Shown: positions 25,347 through 39,700, numbered from the stretch's first letter. The stretch: DNA of 64,000 nucleotides from Harmothoe impar (GCA_947462335.1 OX381717.1:21071166-21135165), one strand, 5' to 3'. Notes: generated from the sequence alone by a model not told the origin. Made by a program: numbers and translations.

Positions 25347-25643
25347 GCTCCACTAGGGCAACACAGGTACCTGCGAAACATGGCGATGTTTTTAATGTTT
25401 TGTTTAGGCATGTTTCACTGCATTTCCCTCCATTTCCCTCCATTTTGCCCCATTTCGCCCCATTCCGCCCCATTTTGCCCCATTTCGCCCAATTTCGCCC
25501 TGGTTTCGCCCTGATTTCGCCCTGCTTCTGGTGATACTAAGGGCGACACTGAGGCGAAATGAGTCGAAATGAAGCGATCTTTTCTGAAACAAAGGAATAA
25601 AAGAATGCCACGTTCCGCAGTGATCAGTGTCGCCCTAGTGGAG
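25347..25643. mobile_element. Inverted-repeat element carrying an 11-bp minisatellite
   Basis: CTCCACTAGGGC at the left is mirrored by GCCCTAGTGGAG at the right. From about 25425 to 25520 runs a tandem array of an 11-bp unit, CATTTCGCCCC and variants. A shorter inverted segment, GGCGAAATGAGTCGAAATGA, follows, so the array may be folding against it. The minus-strand open frame here reflects the repeat. Confidence 0.6.
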
Positions 25644-27032
25644 ACCGACCACTAATGAGGCATCTAGATAACAGTGTACCTGCACAACATCTTAAACTCA
25701 CATCGCTGGTAGGCGGCAAGTGAATTAGTGTATAAGCATCCCGTTGGTGGTGGTAGTGTTTCCCGCGCTGCCGTGAGGATATTACCCAGTCTCAGCCGCT
25801 CCGACTCTATCAATAGTAGAGTCTGAGGGTGCTGGTTTACACGGCCGCGGGCGCATTGTGGCGTTGTTACATAACCCTGTGCACAGGGCTGCGTGAGGCT
25901 GACAGAAATAGAACAATAGCCAATATGCCATTTCGATATTGGCCTGTCACTGTAAACAATGAACCCTGCCTCAATCTCTATCCTTATTTACTCATGTAGT
26001 GAGTTGGTGCCATCGTGGTTTCCCCGGGATCTTGAAGATCAGCTGGTTGCTTGTGATTTGACCAAACAGTGGTTAGGTATCAACCGGTCCATTAGAGTTG
26101 GCTGGGGTTCGAGACTGGATATTACCTGGCGATTCTAATCGCCCATAATTGCAGTTATATATACATAAGTTGGGGGGGGTGACCAAAGCTCCCATCCTTA
26201 TTATCAGAGGAGAAGCCAAATGTGCTCCCCACCCAAAAGGAGATTAAAAAAGAGAAATGAAAAGATGTGTGGCCAAATTCCCACCATTAATCATAAGGCC
26301 TGTATGGTTGTGGGACAAGGAGTTGTGGGAGACCTTGATCAGATCAACAAAATGGTCTTCACTATACAAATTCCAGACGCAGTACCTTGGCAAATTAGCA
26401 TTCCCCACACTTATTACTTGTGAGGATTGGAGTTGAAGTTGAAGTTTGATAATTTTATTAACCATAAAAATCACATATCAAGGGGTCGGTTTTTATGATA
26501 GCGAAAGAATAGCCCCGCGGTTTCCCCCCTGCCATTATACAAGAAAAGCACATATTCAAGGTCCATTTTCAGTCCATGCTTAAGGGTTATTTTAAGTCCC
26601 CAATATGTATGATCATAATCTAAAAAAAACAGTACGTGAACGTGAAGGTAGAGTAAATGGATGTTAATGCGTCAGCCTTTATTAGGTAACATTTAAGTGA
26701 AAAGGTTAGCCTACATTAGGGCTACATTTAAGTTGAAATTGGAACCTTCTGAAAACTGCAGTTAAATTTGAGTATGATGAATTTTTTTTTCTTTTTGTTC
26801 TAGGCCCTATTTAATTGTCTTCTGTGGAAGAAACCAACAAGCAATAATAGTCTTCTCAGCTCGATAATTTGTCAACTATAGTTCCTCTAAGCAAACATTA
26901 AACCATTCTTTCATATAATATACGAGTTTTATCATGTTAACAATAATAAATAAAATAATGAATATCCCAAACTGTCCAGTATGTTAAATATATGTATCAT
27001 CACCTAATAAATGTGTCTATGCTTATTTTCAG

Positions 27033-27957
27033 GGGTCAGCAACCGATAGGATGGCGCCAAATGCACCCATTGCCCTTGACAAGGGCTCTTCTCACGAGGG
27101 GCTGAAAAAACAACAACCTCATCAGTTCCATCCCGAACACTACCCAGAGATCAAAACTACCCAGGTTAGTAGTTAAACAGGGGTGCGAAAGAAGGGGAGG
27201 TATGGTGGAAGAAGACATGGAGACAAGAAAGGGAGAGGGAGAAGGAAAGAAGAGAGGAGGGCAAAAGCAGTATAGGTGGCGTACGGAGAGCAATGGAGGG
27301 AGAAGAAGGATGGGGGAGAGGGAGACATTACAAGGAAAATAGAAGAAGGAGGGAATAGAAGGGAGAGAAAAGGCGAGAAAAGAGATATCCAGGGTCAGAC
27401 AGCAGTAAAAGAACCTATATAAGAGAATCAGTAATGGAATAGGAACAAATGATGAAAGTGAATCACGACATACACCAATTAGAACATTATTTTTTATGGC
27501 CAATTATCATGGTATTATATATATATTGACAGTATATTTTCTAATTTAATTCCAGATTGGGAGCCGAACCCTCGGCATGGAGATGCATCATCAGAGTATG
27601 CAACACGATTTCCAATTACAGGTTTGTACAATTATAATTATTGTTTATTTTGATTTGGAAACTGACAAAAAGGTGTAAACTAAATAAGAGTAAAGAATTA
27701 TCCATTTACTGATTTGAACAAGCCCTCATGTTAACGTTTAAGTTAAACATTGAAAAACATAGTTTCCTTTAATTCAAAAGTATGTAAGAAGCACACAAAC
27801 TGTGAAAATACTTGATTTTTCCCTTCAGATGGGCGATGACGGAATGCCTATGAAGTCATCAGGGGGCAGGCCGGCAAAGGGGAAGGCGACTGAAGTAGCA
27901 CGGCAAAGGGTAAGGAATGTACAGAGGAAAATCCCAGTTTATGGACAACACCCGCAG
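27033..27957 (+). CDS. N-terminal exons 1-3 of the CARD-NACHT gene
   Basis: Three phase-0 exons (27033-27164, 27556-27621, 27829-27957) encode about 103 residues of low complexity. They are rich in Gln, His, Met and Lys, with a basic stretch RPAKGKATEVARQRVRNVQR. No domain is recognised. Sequence of this type is usually disordered. Membership in the gene rests on phase, strand and spacing rather than homology, so these exons are less sure than the CARD exons. Confidence 0.6.
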
Positions 27958-30653
27958 GTTTATTATGATCATGTGTACTGTGTGGCGCATTTCCATACTG
28001 TTGTGAGAATCTAAAGGATACCTAAATGACATTCAAAAAAAACTCTGAAGAGAGCAAGTAGTCATTTGTCAACAGTTATGACCTGAAAGCTTGTGGTGTA
28101 CCTGCGGAAAGATATGTTTACCATCACGTAGACATCATCCTTTGTGACACGTTTTGGGAAAAAGGCCCTTTGTGCAGGGTGCACTAAAGCCCCTTTTTCC
28201 AGCACATGTCACATTTGTTTCTGACTACTTTTAGTCCATTAAAATGCTTAATTCTAATGAAATGGCACGTTCCTTAAAGTGGCATAGTCCGATGACTAGG
28301 GCTCAAAAACAAATCTTGCTAAAATTGAATCAGAATGTTAAATATGGCCATGTCCTATCTACTTTATTAAACAGTATTCCTGATGATTTAGCTCAGATTT
28401 CAGCTAATTATGAGTTTTATTCTTAATTAAAGACTTTTGGAGTGCACGCTATAATTCCATCCATTGAAATATACACTGTAAGGGGCTATACCTGTATTCA
28501 TGGGGTGCTCTTAATCGCCTCTTATTACCCACCAATGATGCTTTACTGTGCCACATCCTCCAAATAAGATATTATAATGACATTTTGAACACATTAAAGT
28601 AGAATTTATAATATGAAAAAAATCGGACCATGCCACTTTAAACATCTGTGACTTAATTACTTTCAGACCAAAGATTTTCTGCCAAAGGCAAAAGTCCAGC
28701 TACTGAGGGAAAAGAGACAACAACTATTGGGATTCCTGGAACTCACCCCCCGAGTTTGGGCATCGTTAACGCAGTATGGTGTCATCACAGCTGAGTTTAT
28801 TCAAAAAAATGAGGTATGTTTGTTGTACCGTTGGTTTCTGTTACTCAGCCAAAAGGTTTTTCAAATGAAACTTATATGCACCTTATTATAAGCGACATTT
28901 ATTCAGTTCATATTCAAGGAGGCGTTAGACTGCTGGCAATTTAATTCTGCTCATAGGGCCAAAAAAAAGGCGTGTTTCAGATTACCCGACCCTACCTAGC
29001 AAAACAGGGCCGACTCTAGAAGTTTTTATCCAATTTTGAAAAGAAAAAGTATATATGTGACCCTTCCTTACAAAATGAGGCACAAGTCGCAAAATATAAA
29101 AACTGTGTTAGCCACATATTCGAATAGTATGCATCAAGAGCTTTCATTTGATGTCTTACACTTGTATGTAGGGGCATGGGAAGTATTTTAAAATTATTTT
29201 TGAAAATTAAAACTGTAAATATCGTAAACTGAGAAAATGTACAATAAACACCATGTTCCTAGATATCAGAACTACTAAATGCCGATAAATGTAAAATCTA
29301 TTAAAGGTGATAACCTAGGTTTGAGCAATTTCCAAATGACCAAATAAGTTTTTCAGACATATCCATCATATTACATTTCCTGAAAGCTGTTGGAATGCCC
29401 TCTCTGTTATTAGTCATTAGAACATTCTAACTTTTGTTACCATGGCAACCATTAAAGTTCTATTCACTGTGACCAATCAATATTTCCACTAAAATCAGTA
29501 AGCTTGTGACTGTGAGTAGGATTACCTGGTGTATGCCTAATTGAGTTGATCAAAATGGCCTTTTAGGAGTGAATGTCAGCCTAAATGCTATATATGTGAA
29601 TAAATTAACATCTATTTTTCAAAAAAAAAGTAAAAAGTCATTTTCAAACAGTTTGACCATTCTACCTTTGAGGGCCCATATCTAGGGTCCAATATGTGCG
29701 ACTTGTGCCTCGTTTTGTAAAGATGGGTCACATATATTCTAAGTAATTTTGGGGCTACTTCAGGGTAAATTTGATAGTCCACAAGTCAATACCATTGTCC
29801 ACGAGTCAGCCCTGAAGTTTGTGAGTCAGTTTTTGGGTACTTTTCAGGCCAAAGTAGAAAGAAATCATGAAAAAAAAGATCCGACCTACCCTACCTAGAT
29901 TTTCAGACTCTGTAACCTGAAACACACTTCTTTTTTTTTGGCCTAATGCAATAATTATACACATGTATATATGTTTAATAGGTGATGGATAAAATCTATC
30001 CTGATGGATCCTGATGGAACTTCCTAGATTGAATCTAAATGTACCATTTAGATTCAATCTAGAAAGGTACACTATTCAACTTTGTTCAAAACCTACATTA
30101 CCTGAAAGGTCCTCTTATCTGTATTGTATAAAAAAAATATATATCTGTTGCAGAAGTTGAGCTACAAAGAGCAAGTGGAGAACCTGGTGCACCACCTCAT
30201 TAGAGGCAGCAACAAGAGCTACAATGGGTTCCTGCGGACACTGTCGGAGACGGACCAACAGCACGTCCTCACAGATATCCTACAGGAGGAAGTCCCAGAG
30301 GAGGTGATTACCATGGGGCTAGATTCAGAGGTTTGTAGATGATCCATCTGTGCATTGTATACCCCTTGTACATTGTAATGTTTTGTATCATTTAAGGTAA
30401 AAAAAATAGGACAAAAATCTAAATCTCATATTCAAAGGCCCAAATAATGGGTTAAAGGCTAAGTATCTGGGTAAAAAATGTGCATTTTTATACCCTTGGT
30501 TGTCTTGATAATGATTTATTGGGAAATAATTCCAATATTCTAATTTATATTAGGAATAGCAAATATCACTAGCTCCAAATATGTCAAATATTTAAAGTGC
30601 AATAAAATGCTCAATTTTGCTCGGAATTGTCCAAATTTTGAAAATGACTCAGA

Positions 30654-30711
<58 letters not shown>

Positions 30712-33700
30712 CCACCCCCTCTAGACGGCACTGGGGTGAGTGACTTTGTGTAAGTAGCTGGGCTGGTTCCACAGAAAAGACCCAGGGGGCGTTACCAATG
30801 TCACTCTGCTTTATTCATATAATAGGCATGTTATATTCCCTATCACAGAGTCAGCCAAAGAAGTCACTGTCGTTAGAAAAGGAAGAAATCCTGATCAAAA
30901 CAAGATCATCACTGATAGAAAATATCAAACTCTCCCCTGCCTTCTGGGATTGTCTACGGACACATGGAGTCATTACGTTGAGTGAACTTGAGAAGATTCA
31001 GGTTCGGCACATACAACTATTGAATATATGATTAATTATTTAGTAGATTGGTGAATCATGTATCTAAGATGATTTTGGTTGCCTTTTACCTGTTCAAGTC
31101 TCAAAGAATGCAGTATCTATATTTATGAAAGAGAGTATTGTGTTGTATCTTTGCATTCTCATAATGCTTGACACCGATTTACTTTAAACTCCTGATTATG
31201 GTGACAACCTTGATTTGGAGAACCGTGTTCATAGGATTTTTCTATGTACATAAGTATTCCCTTGTTACTAATAGGAAGACTCAACCAAAACTGAGATGCT
31301 TCAGATAGATGACCTGATCGAACGACTACTATCTGGTAGCAATGAAGATTACACGGGTTTTTTGAACACACTTCTGGACACCGGTCAAGATCAGGTCGTG
31401 ACCGAGATTTTGGATGAGACAATAGAGGTCACACACTCAGCTAAACCACATAAAGTGAGTATTGTTTCTGTGGCATGATAATGATTGAATATTCGTTGAA
31501 ATGACTATATCTAGTAATGATTCTTGTAGTACCTTTCTTTCTCTGTGTCACGAATTTGGAGTTATTGGATTTATCATACCACAGATCTCCCTCCAAGATC
31601 TTGTAACTTGGCACAACGCTGTACCTAGTGAGGGTTAGTTCTATATCAATAAAAACTGAAATGAAACTTGAATCCAACTGCCAATACCCATTGAGTATAC
31701 AACGCTGTATGCTTTTAATTTAAGATAACAGAAAAACCGCTGCCATTCAGAAAGGATCACCTAAGAAAAAAGAAGTCACAATTGACCAGAAGCATTAAGC
31801 TCTCTGACCTATTTTGGACAAAGCTCAGGAGCTATGGGATCATCACTGAAACCGATATGGACGAAATACAGGTTGAACATTGATTTACTCAAGCTAGGAA
31901 TGCCAATTTACCATAACAATTACCGAACTTGGAAATGATCGATGAAAGAAATAAAATACATGGCAAATAATTACTTATATTATTACTAATCAGCATGCCT
32001 TCTTCTTTTACAATCAGAAAAGGGGATTTGCCATTGAGCAGGCACAGGTACAAGATATCCTGAACCATCTGCTTGCCGCCTCTGATGAACAGTACCAGGG
32101 TTTTGTTGAGGCACTCATCGAAACGGGACAAGGGCGTATTGTCACTGATATTTTACAAGAACAATTTCGTGACTCCTCTTCAATTAAACCAACATCTCAG
32201 GTTTGTAGCATCTCTTTTGTGGCTTTTAATATTAGTTTTATTTAGCTGTTTAATTTGTGATCAATGTGTCTTTGTAAGTAGTGATGATACTGAGTGAGTG
32301 ATCACATCTAAAGGTATAATGCTGTAGAATATATTCAGAAACCGCCTACCCATTCAATGTGTCCTTAACTAGTCTAAAGCTACTGTTATCTCAAAATTGA
32401 ATGCTCAGAAAAGGATACATTCTTATAATTATTACTGTACAGGTTAAGATTACAGAGGTCAAGACCTTGGACGAAAGGCAAAAGGTTCTTAGTCACAAGT
32501 CTAAAATATTGAAGAAGGCTTTGCAAGTCACAGATGAGTTGTGGCAAGCCCTGGTTAGGAATGGCGTCCTGTCACATGTAGAAGCTGAGACTTTGCAGGT
32601 ACCTTTATCAGTGTTTATTATTGAACATGTTTTTTTATAAAAATTAACGTTATCCAGCATATTAAAGCGACTATTGATAAGGTGAAATTGTGAGAATTCT
32701 ACCAAAACAGCGGTGCTTGACATAGTGTATTTGACAGCTTTGGTCATGTCACTTCTCTATCATATAACATCCGAGGGTACATTAGATGAAGCCATATGGC
32801 TTAAGAAACAATACATTTCTATCTGTGCATTGTCCTGTATTGTATACAATTTCAATAGTTAAGAACTACTGCCAAGTAAAACACACTGGAAAAGTATGTT
32901 TCGATTACCATAAGTAATTGATAATTTAGCCATCTTTGCTAGATGCTTTCTCTGTAATCCGACTGAAATGCATCTTAATTATGTTGCAGTCCAAAAGTGA
33001 CTCTTCAAATGGAGAACAGGTCAGCGATCTGATAGAATACATCAAGCGTGGAACTGAAACAACCTACAACGGTTTCCTACAAGCCCTAGTGGATGTAAGA
33101 CAAGCGCACATTGTCACGGATATTCTTCTGGAGAGAGTGCCTGACAGAATTGTGGCCGTTGCCAAAGTAATACTTAATTCCATGTAGCCTTCAATTGCCA
33201 TATAGTCTTCAATTGCCAATACATGTTAGTGCATAAAGCATTATTACTCTATGTTATTAAGTGTGCACGCATGGGTAGAGTCATGGCTGTTAGTTCTGTA
33301 TTTGATTTTACTTACACATCAGTTGCCAGATCATTGCCATTTTACTCTCTCTTAAGCTTACACCCTGTTTTGATTGCAATTTTATGTACACTTCTACCTG
33401 TTTTGCAGTTTATTTTACAAAGTTTTCAGTGTTTTCCTCTCTTTATGACATGTAGTTCATGCTCGATCCTCTCAGTTATTTTACAGGTTATTTTCTTTGA
33501 AAAATACCTGAGAAAATTGGGATTGAAATACTAAATAGAGAGAAATATGCTGGACACCTGGTTAAAAGAGGTGCGAGATTGCGAGAGTTGGGGAGTAAAG
33601 TGCAAGACGGTACTAGAGTGTTAGGATTGTTTTTTGTAATAGATAATATGCATATGAATTCTTTTTACAGGAAAAAACAGAGGGAAAGATTTTGGCCAGA

Positions 33701-36700
33701 GAGAAGAGCCAGCTTCTCTTTAGAAAGCTTTCATCCTTGAAAGAACAGATTAAAGTCAGCACGGAGTTCTGGGAGACATTGATAAAATATCAAGTGCTGT
33801 CAACATATGAGGTCGACATTTTTCAGGTAATTCAATAAAGGTGTTCATCCTTTGTCATGATAATATGTTGTACAGCATAGGATTTAAAGAATATATGAAT
33901 ACCTAACATAATTCATATAGGAAATATGATTTCATTGCTTAAGATAAATATTCAGAGATTATCTTTACTCATAACTGCTCTTTCTTGATACTTATAGGAT
34001 GACAATAGGACGAAACCAGAGCAGATTCAATGCCTTGTAGAATACCTGATGAATGGAACTAATGCCACATACCGAGGGTTCCTCTACTCTCTGTCTGAGA
34101 CCAGACAGAGAGAGGTAGTGATAGACATACTGCACGAGACTGTGACAGACCTGGCACCATCGGCTGATCAGGAAAAGGTAACATCGAAAGAACTAAATAA
34201 CCACCTTCAAATTCAGTGGCTTTATGAATTTTCATTACTTCTGAGGATTGACCACCCTTTTGCAAAATATGATGTCAATTTTGAACTTTTATATGAAAGG
34301 TGCTAGAAATGATGACCTCATCAATTTCATTCCATATGATGATTGCATTTCTTACAGATACTGTATATTGTAATGGCGTGCTTAATTGCAAGGTCTCAAA
34401 GTGATTGCATCTGAAATCAATATAATTATGCCCAGACACGTCAAAGAGCCACTACACTAATTCGTTGACAATCATAACTGTGCATTGTAATGTAATAGCT
34501 ATTATTATTTAGTTAGATTCCATTTGCATATAATGCCCGTTGCTAATGTTTCATGCATTTTAATATTCCTAGCACTCACCTGTACTAGGTGAACAGAAGA
34601 AAAAAGATGCGATCACCGACATTCTTCAGGAGGACATCAACAGCTATGCATTCCCCAAAACAGGTAAATCAATTATAATGTTGGTAACACTATTCAACCT
34701 CTTTTACCTTCACTCTACATTGAGAGAAATACTGCTGATAACAATGATTCATGATCGCAAGAGTCTGCCACATGATGCTACTCCTTTTACCTATTATCCT
34801 AATTTGAAATTTTATTTAGTAAAGGGGGACCAAGAATGCCATTTAACCCAGTAGCATGCTTTTAAAAGCTTAAGTTTTCTTTCATCACAGGGCCAGTGAT
34901 AGTAAATCCCAAACTGAATGAAGCTGTAACAGTTATGAGAAGTGAGTACTTGAGGAGGACCTTCACATCGTCATCGTTTAAAGAAGTTGACCTCCACAAT
35001 GTTTACACCCCAGTAGAACTTATTGAAAATATGAAGGATGGCAAGAGGTGAGTAATATTAATTTCTAGATGTCTCTTTTCTTATCACAGGTCCATATGTG
35101 GCAAAATGAGAATAATACTAACGTTCTGTAGGTGGTATGGTGGGTGGTGTGGAAGTATCTGAAAACATGTTCAAAAGTAAAATTTGATATAACATATGTA
35201 GCTCAACTTGCTTGATACCAGCCTAAACCAGAATTATCTTTAATAAACATGATAATATAATACTTATAAGTAATACTTCATTTGGGCTTGGGTAAACCTG
35301 CCCCTTTTATTTAACAACTGAATAACAAATAACAAGTATAAACACCATTTAAAAAAAAGAATTATGTCATTGACCCCGAGCTTTGCACCCACCTCTTCTC
35401 ATGAGGGTTCTGATCCGAATGGCCGAACAACCGTTTTCCCGGAAACACCAAAGCCTTGCGCATGCGCGCTATGGACCTGTTGCCCGATGGCTTAGTCGGA
35501 TTCCCGCCACTCATTATATCCTATAAATACATACATTTCTAGGTACATAATATATGTCGCGTATCATAGAAAGTTTCATGACTCCTTAATCTCCATTTCA
35601 GCAGGAGCATTACGGAGGATGAAGTACTTCAGAAAACAGGCCATGACTCAGTACTCACGCTACTTACGGGAGAAGCGGGGAGCGGAAAAAGTGTGATCGC
35701 ACGAAGACTTGCGTGGCTCTGGGGGAAAAAGCAAAATTCAACATTCTTCTGGTCTAACATAAAGGCTGTCATATTTATTCAACCAACAGATGAAGGGAAA
35801 ACGTTAAATCAAACCATCAGAAACTCTATACCGGGGAGTGAAACACATAAAGACCTGATCATGGACCTATTGATTGACGAGCCTGAGAATGTTCTGGTCA
35901 TCATGGAAGCGTTTGATCAATACCAGAATCACAACATCACTGATGGCATCAAGAAAATGATCAAAGATAAAAAAACGAACATCTTTGTGACAGTCAGAAC
36001 GAATCACCCATGTCTCTCCGAAGAGTTTCGTACCATGTTCACCCAACAGGTAGAGGTAAAGGGCCTCACACAGGGAAAAAGCATCAAGTTTGTTCATAAA
36101 ATGCTCGATGGCATTAATCCTGATCTCAAGGCTGAATCATTGCTCTCTGCTATCAATGAAAAGCCATTTTTTCAATCAAACCCTTTGAATTTGACGCTGA
36201 TGTGTCACATGTATTCACATGGGGAACTTGAGGGGAAAGATTTATCCTCGTTGACAGAAATAGACCTTTACACCATGAGAGAGACCAAACTGGTAGAAAT
36301 GGAGTTTCAACGTAGAGAGATGAAAATCGGAGACAATACTGCTGAAGAACTTAGAAGAATTCATAGCCTTGCACTCTACATGTTTGTAGGAGGTAAGGGG
36401 TCATGCACCAAGGCCGACTTGGATTCATTGAATATAAATGCCAAGTCCCCTACAATGGCATTGCTAGATAGATACACATCTATCAGCCATGGTACCAGAG
36501 AAAGCTATTGGGTGTGGCCACATCCACGTCTACAAGAATTCGGGGCAGTGATGGCTCTGAGTCAAATAGAACAGTCCCAGGAAAGTCAGTGGCTCGGGTG
36601 GTTAGCCAGTAGATCTGACTTGAATACGATGGCAGAGATGTTCGCAGCCAAACTTGGGATTGATGGCCGGTACAATGATCTTACTACATTAACTACAGCT

Positions 36701-39700
36701 TCCATGATTCTCCAAAGTGCAACCAAATGTACAGCAGATTTAGAAACAAGAAAAGACTCGGCACATTGCTGTACATGGATCACTGATGTTAAGGATTTCC
36801 TGTCACAAGGGATGACGACTGAGAGGGTTTTCGATGGGCATCACTGCATAACTATGCAAATGTCAGAAAAACAACCTGATCTTGAGGCTATCAATAGATG
36901 CAAGGGAGGCTTGTTCGATGAAAATGCTAAGCTTTATCAGCATATTCAAAACTGCTGGAAGGTTGGAGGCCTTGATCAACAGAAGCTGGATTTCATTTCC
37001 AAAGTTGAGTCCATGCTACTTCCTGCAATGGACAGGTACGCCAACATTTATTTTCATCACATTTTTTATGCTCTTAGCCTGTCAATTATTATATGAGTGC
37101 AATTTAATTAATTTAATCATTAATTGAATCATTAAATTTATATAGAGAGAAAGATAATTATGGTTTATAACATATGCACAAGTTCAATAGAAATAGTCCA
37201 TGATATTTTGGCTGATACTAACACTATTTATACAGGTCTGATGCTGGAACCCTACACCTTATGCTAGCTCATCCATCTCAGTGGAAGGACACTTTCGATG
37301 CATCACGACTCAAGGACATCACAGCACTTGAAATCCATTTTGGGCTGTCCATAGCTACTTCTGCTGCAAGTGAAAAAGAATCTGGAATTCATCAGAATGA
37401 ATATCTAAATGATATCCTTGATGTCCTGAAACCTCAAGTTATCCACATCCATCAACCTTATAGATGTTGCCAACCACCTGCTGAACTGATAACTTCGATG
37501 AACGAGAGGCATTATTTGATCAATGGTAGAGGTAGCACGTGGACTATCTGGGGAAGGTGAGGTTTATTACTAACATTTACCTATTTTTGTCATGTTGCTA
37601 TTTGCTGTAATTTACCTTTGCTATAATCTAAAATATACACTAAGGGTAAGACGTATTACCATTGTACACATTCTATATCTTATCAATCTTTACTATCACC
37701 AAGATTAGTCTGTACTTTATCATTAATGGATATTTGTAATGCCTCTATATCATTTTTATTTCTCTGTTGGTTTAACAGTGATGATGATGTGAAAACCTCC
37801 CAGCATCTAGTTTCGGGAACTACCAGATTTGTCTACGTATCAACAACACAAGACCATGAATTAACCCTCAACGCAGAAAGGCTTCGAGACAGTCTTGCAG
37901 TTAAACCCAAAGATGAGTACCGGGAGAAGAGGACACTTGTTTTAAACGTTGGGTTCCCTACAAACTACCCACATCAGGATGAAACTATTGAAGCACCAAC
38001 TGACTACCAAGAGACTATCAAGCAGCTTCTAGATGTCTGGTATCCCATTGGAGAGATCATGATGCGTTGCAACGAACCAACGATTATTGAAGAAATCGCT
38101 CACAGAAACTTCAAGCAAGCATTGCGTGAAGAGAAAGGATATGATATCATACGTGAAAATGAGTCTTCGATTTCCCTAGTTCACATGTAAGCATTCATAC
38201 ATTATACAACCTCTGGATGTTGTTTAAGGTGTCACGGTACTAATTGGCACAGTGATGTTCTAATATTTTCCTCTTTTTCACTATCAAGTGGCTCCAAATG
38301 TGGTTCAAAATTTGATGGTGTTCATAAATGATACCTTAAACAAAAGCTGACGTCATTTCCAATCTTTTAAAAATGTCCGTTTATATCGGAGTCGGATTAA
38401 ATTTTGCGCTAGTTGCCATGGAAAAAGCATAGTCTGAATATGATCAATTTTTCGAGTGCCCCACCGACCTGTGACCTTGACTTTGACCTACAAGCGTGAC
38501 CCCTTGGTTACCATGGATACCAAAAACTTTTTAAAACTTTTTTAAAACCAAGCATTGCCCATCTTCTGGTATGCCTATTATTACTCCCAGTCAAAAATAA
38601 GGTCTCCTAGCACTGATTATGTTCACTAGAATTCCGTTTTTTAGTAGGGACTATTTGGCTGTCCTAGGTTTTCTGGGCGGATTAGTACCGTAACACCTTA
38701 ACTGACTTACGTCACACTAGTGGTTAGTGGCTTTCTCACCTTTTGTACGTCTTATACAGTCAGGCATTTTTCTTGTCTTTCTACCCAAGTGTGGTATAAA
38801 TTATCTTAATATCATAGAAGAGCAGCATAGCAGAAAGGGAAGTAAAAGGTACATATCAAACGTGGCCAAAGACATAGTACTACACAAAATATTTGATTAA
38901 AAAACATTTAGATTTGGTCTTAACTATCCTATTCGCATACATAGGATTTAAAATGTTAAATCAACATAATCCAATTGTCGGCTACTGGTGACCCAGCTTT
39001 CTCATCGCCGCTGATTTTTTATTTGCAGGAAAGATGTGCAAAGGTTATCCGGTCACAGACAAAGCTTCATCTACAACTCACCTGAAGAAGGGACCACCAT
39101 CAGAGTACAGAGCCTTAGTGGCATTATTGATATCAACACCGCTGATATCACTGCAATCAAGGACACCGTGATACTGCACCTTTCGGATGGAGGAGGTTAT
39201 GTGTCAACCGATGAAATGGCAGAGGACTTCAAGAAGTCAATTGAACATTTGCTTACTGACTCTAGAATCCACTCAATGGTGATAAGACATGATCATTCAA
39301 GTGTAGACTACGATGCCTTCATCAACAAGGTTCACGAGAGTTGCTTGAGCAAGAATAGTCAGGATAGCTTCATTGTGCATCGGAACATGAGAGGCCTTCA
39401 GATCATCAGGTCTCTATTTCATGACTTATTATATGTTTCTGTAAGATGGGAATAGTATCACAGTATTTTCAGAGTAGTATTTGTGTAATCAACTGTTTGG
39501 AAACTGTTTCCTTTTAATTTCAATCAACTATTTTTATGTTCATTATTTATAGAAATATGTTTTGTATACCACATTATGCAGTTGGTATACATGTAATTTA
39601 TCATGTTTCTTTTGTTGTAATTAACAGGAGGGGGAACGTTCAGATGGTAGAAGTTCCAGCTTCAACTAGCGTTCTTGCCATCTACAAGTCCAAGGAAGAA

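Larger units (their letters stand above)
13020..27032. other. Intergenic region without recognisable genes, rich in MITE-like repeats
   Basis: No open frame here shows protein resemblance with splice support on either strand. The supported contents are listed as separate repeat and mobile-element entries. Between them the DNA is AT-rich, with isolated poly-G/poly-C runs (14177-14191, 21541-21620, 24786-24857) and no other structure that I could see. Confidence 0.6.

Noticed and set aside
26220..26423. 67-codon plus-strand frame upstream of the receptor gene
   Set aside because: No donor fits it to exon 1 in a convincing way and no family is recognised. Probably chance.
27036..27503. 155-codon minus-strand frame
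   Set aside because: It crosses a purine-rich intron and is antisense to exon 1 of the receptor gene. The product is low-complexity Pro/Ser/Phe without a domain.
28244..28426. 60-codon plus-strand frame in intron 3
   Set aside because: Most of it lies inside the TTAA-flanked MITE.
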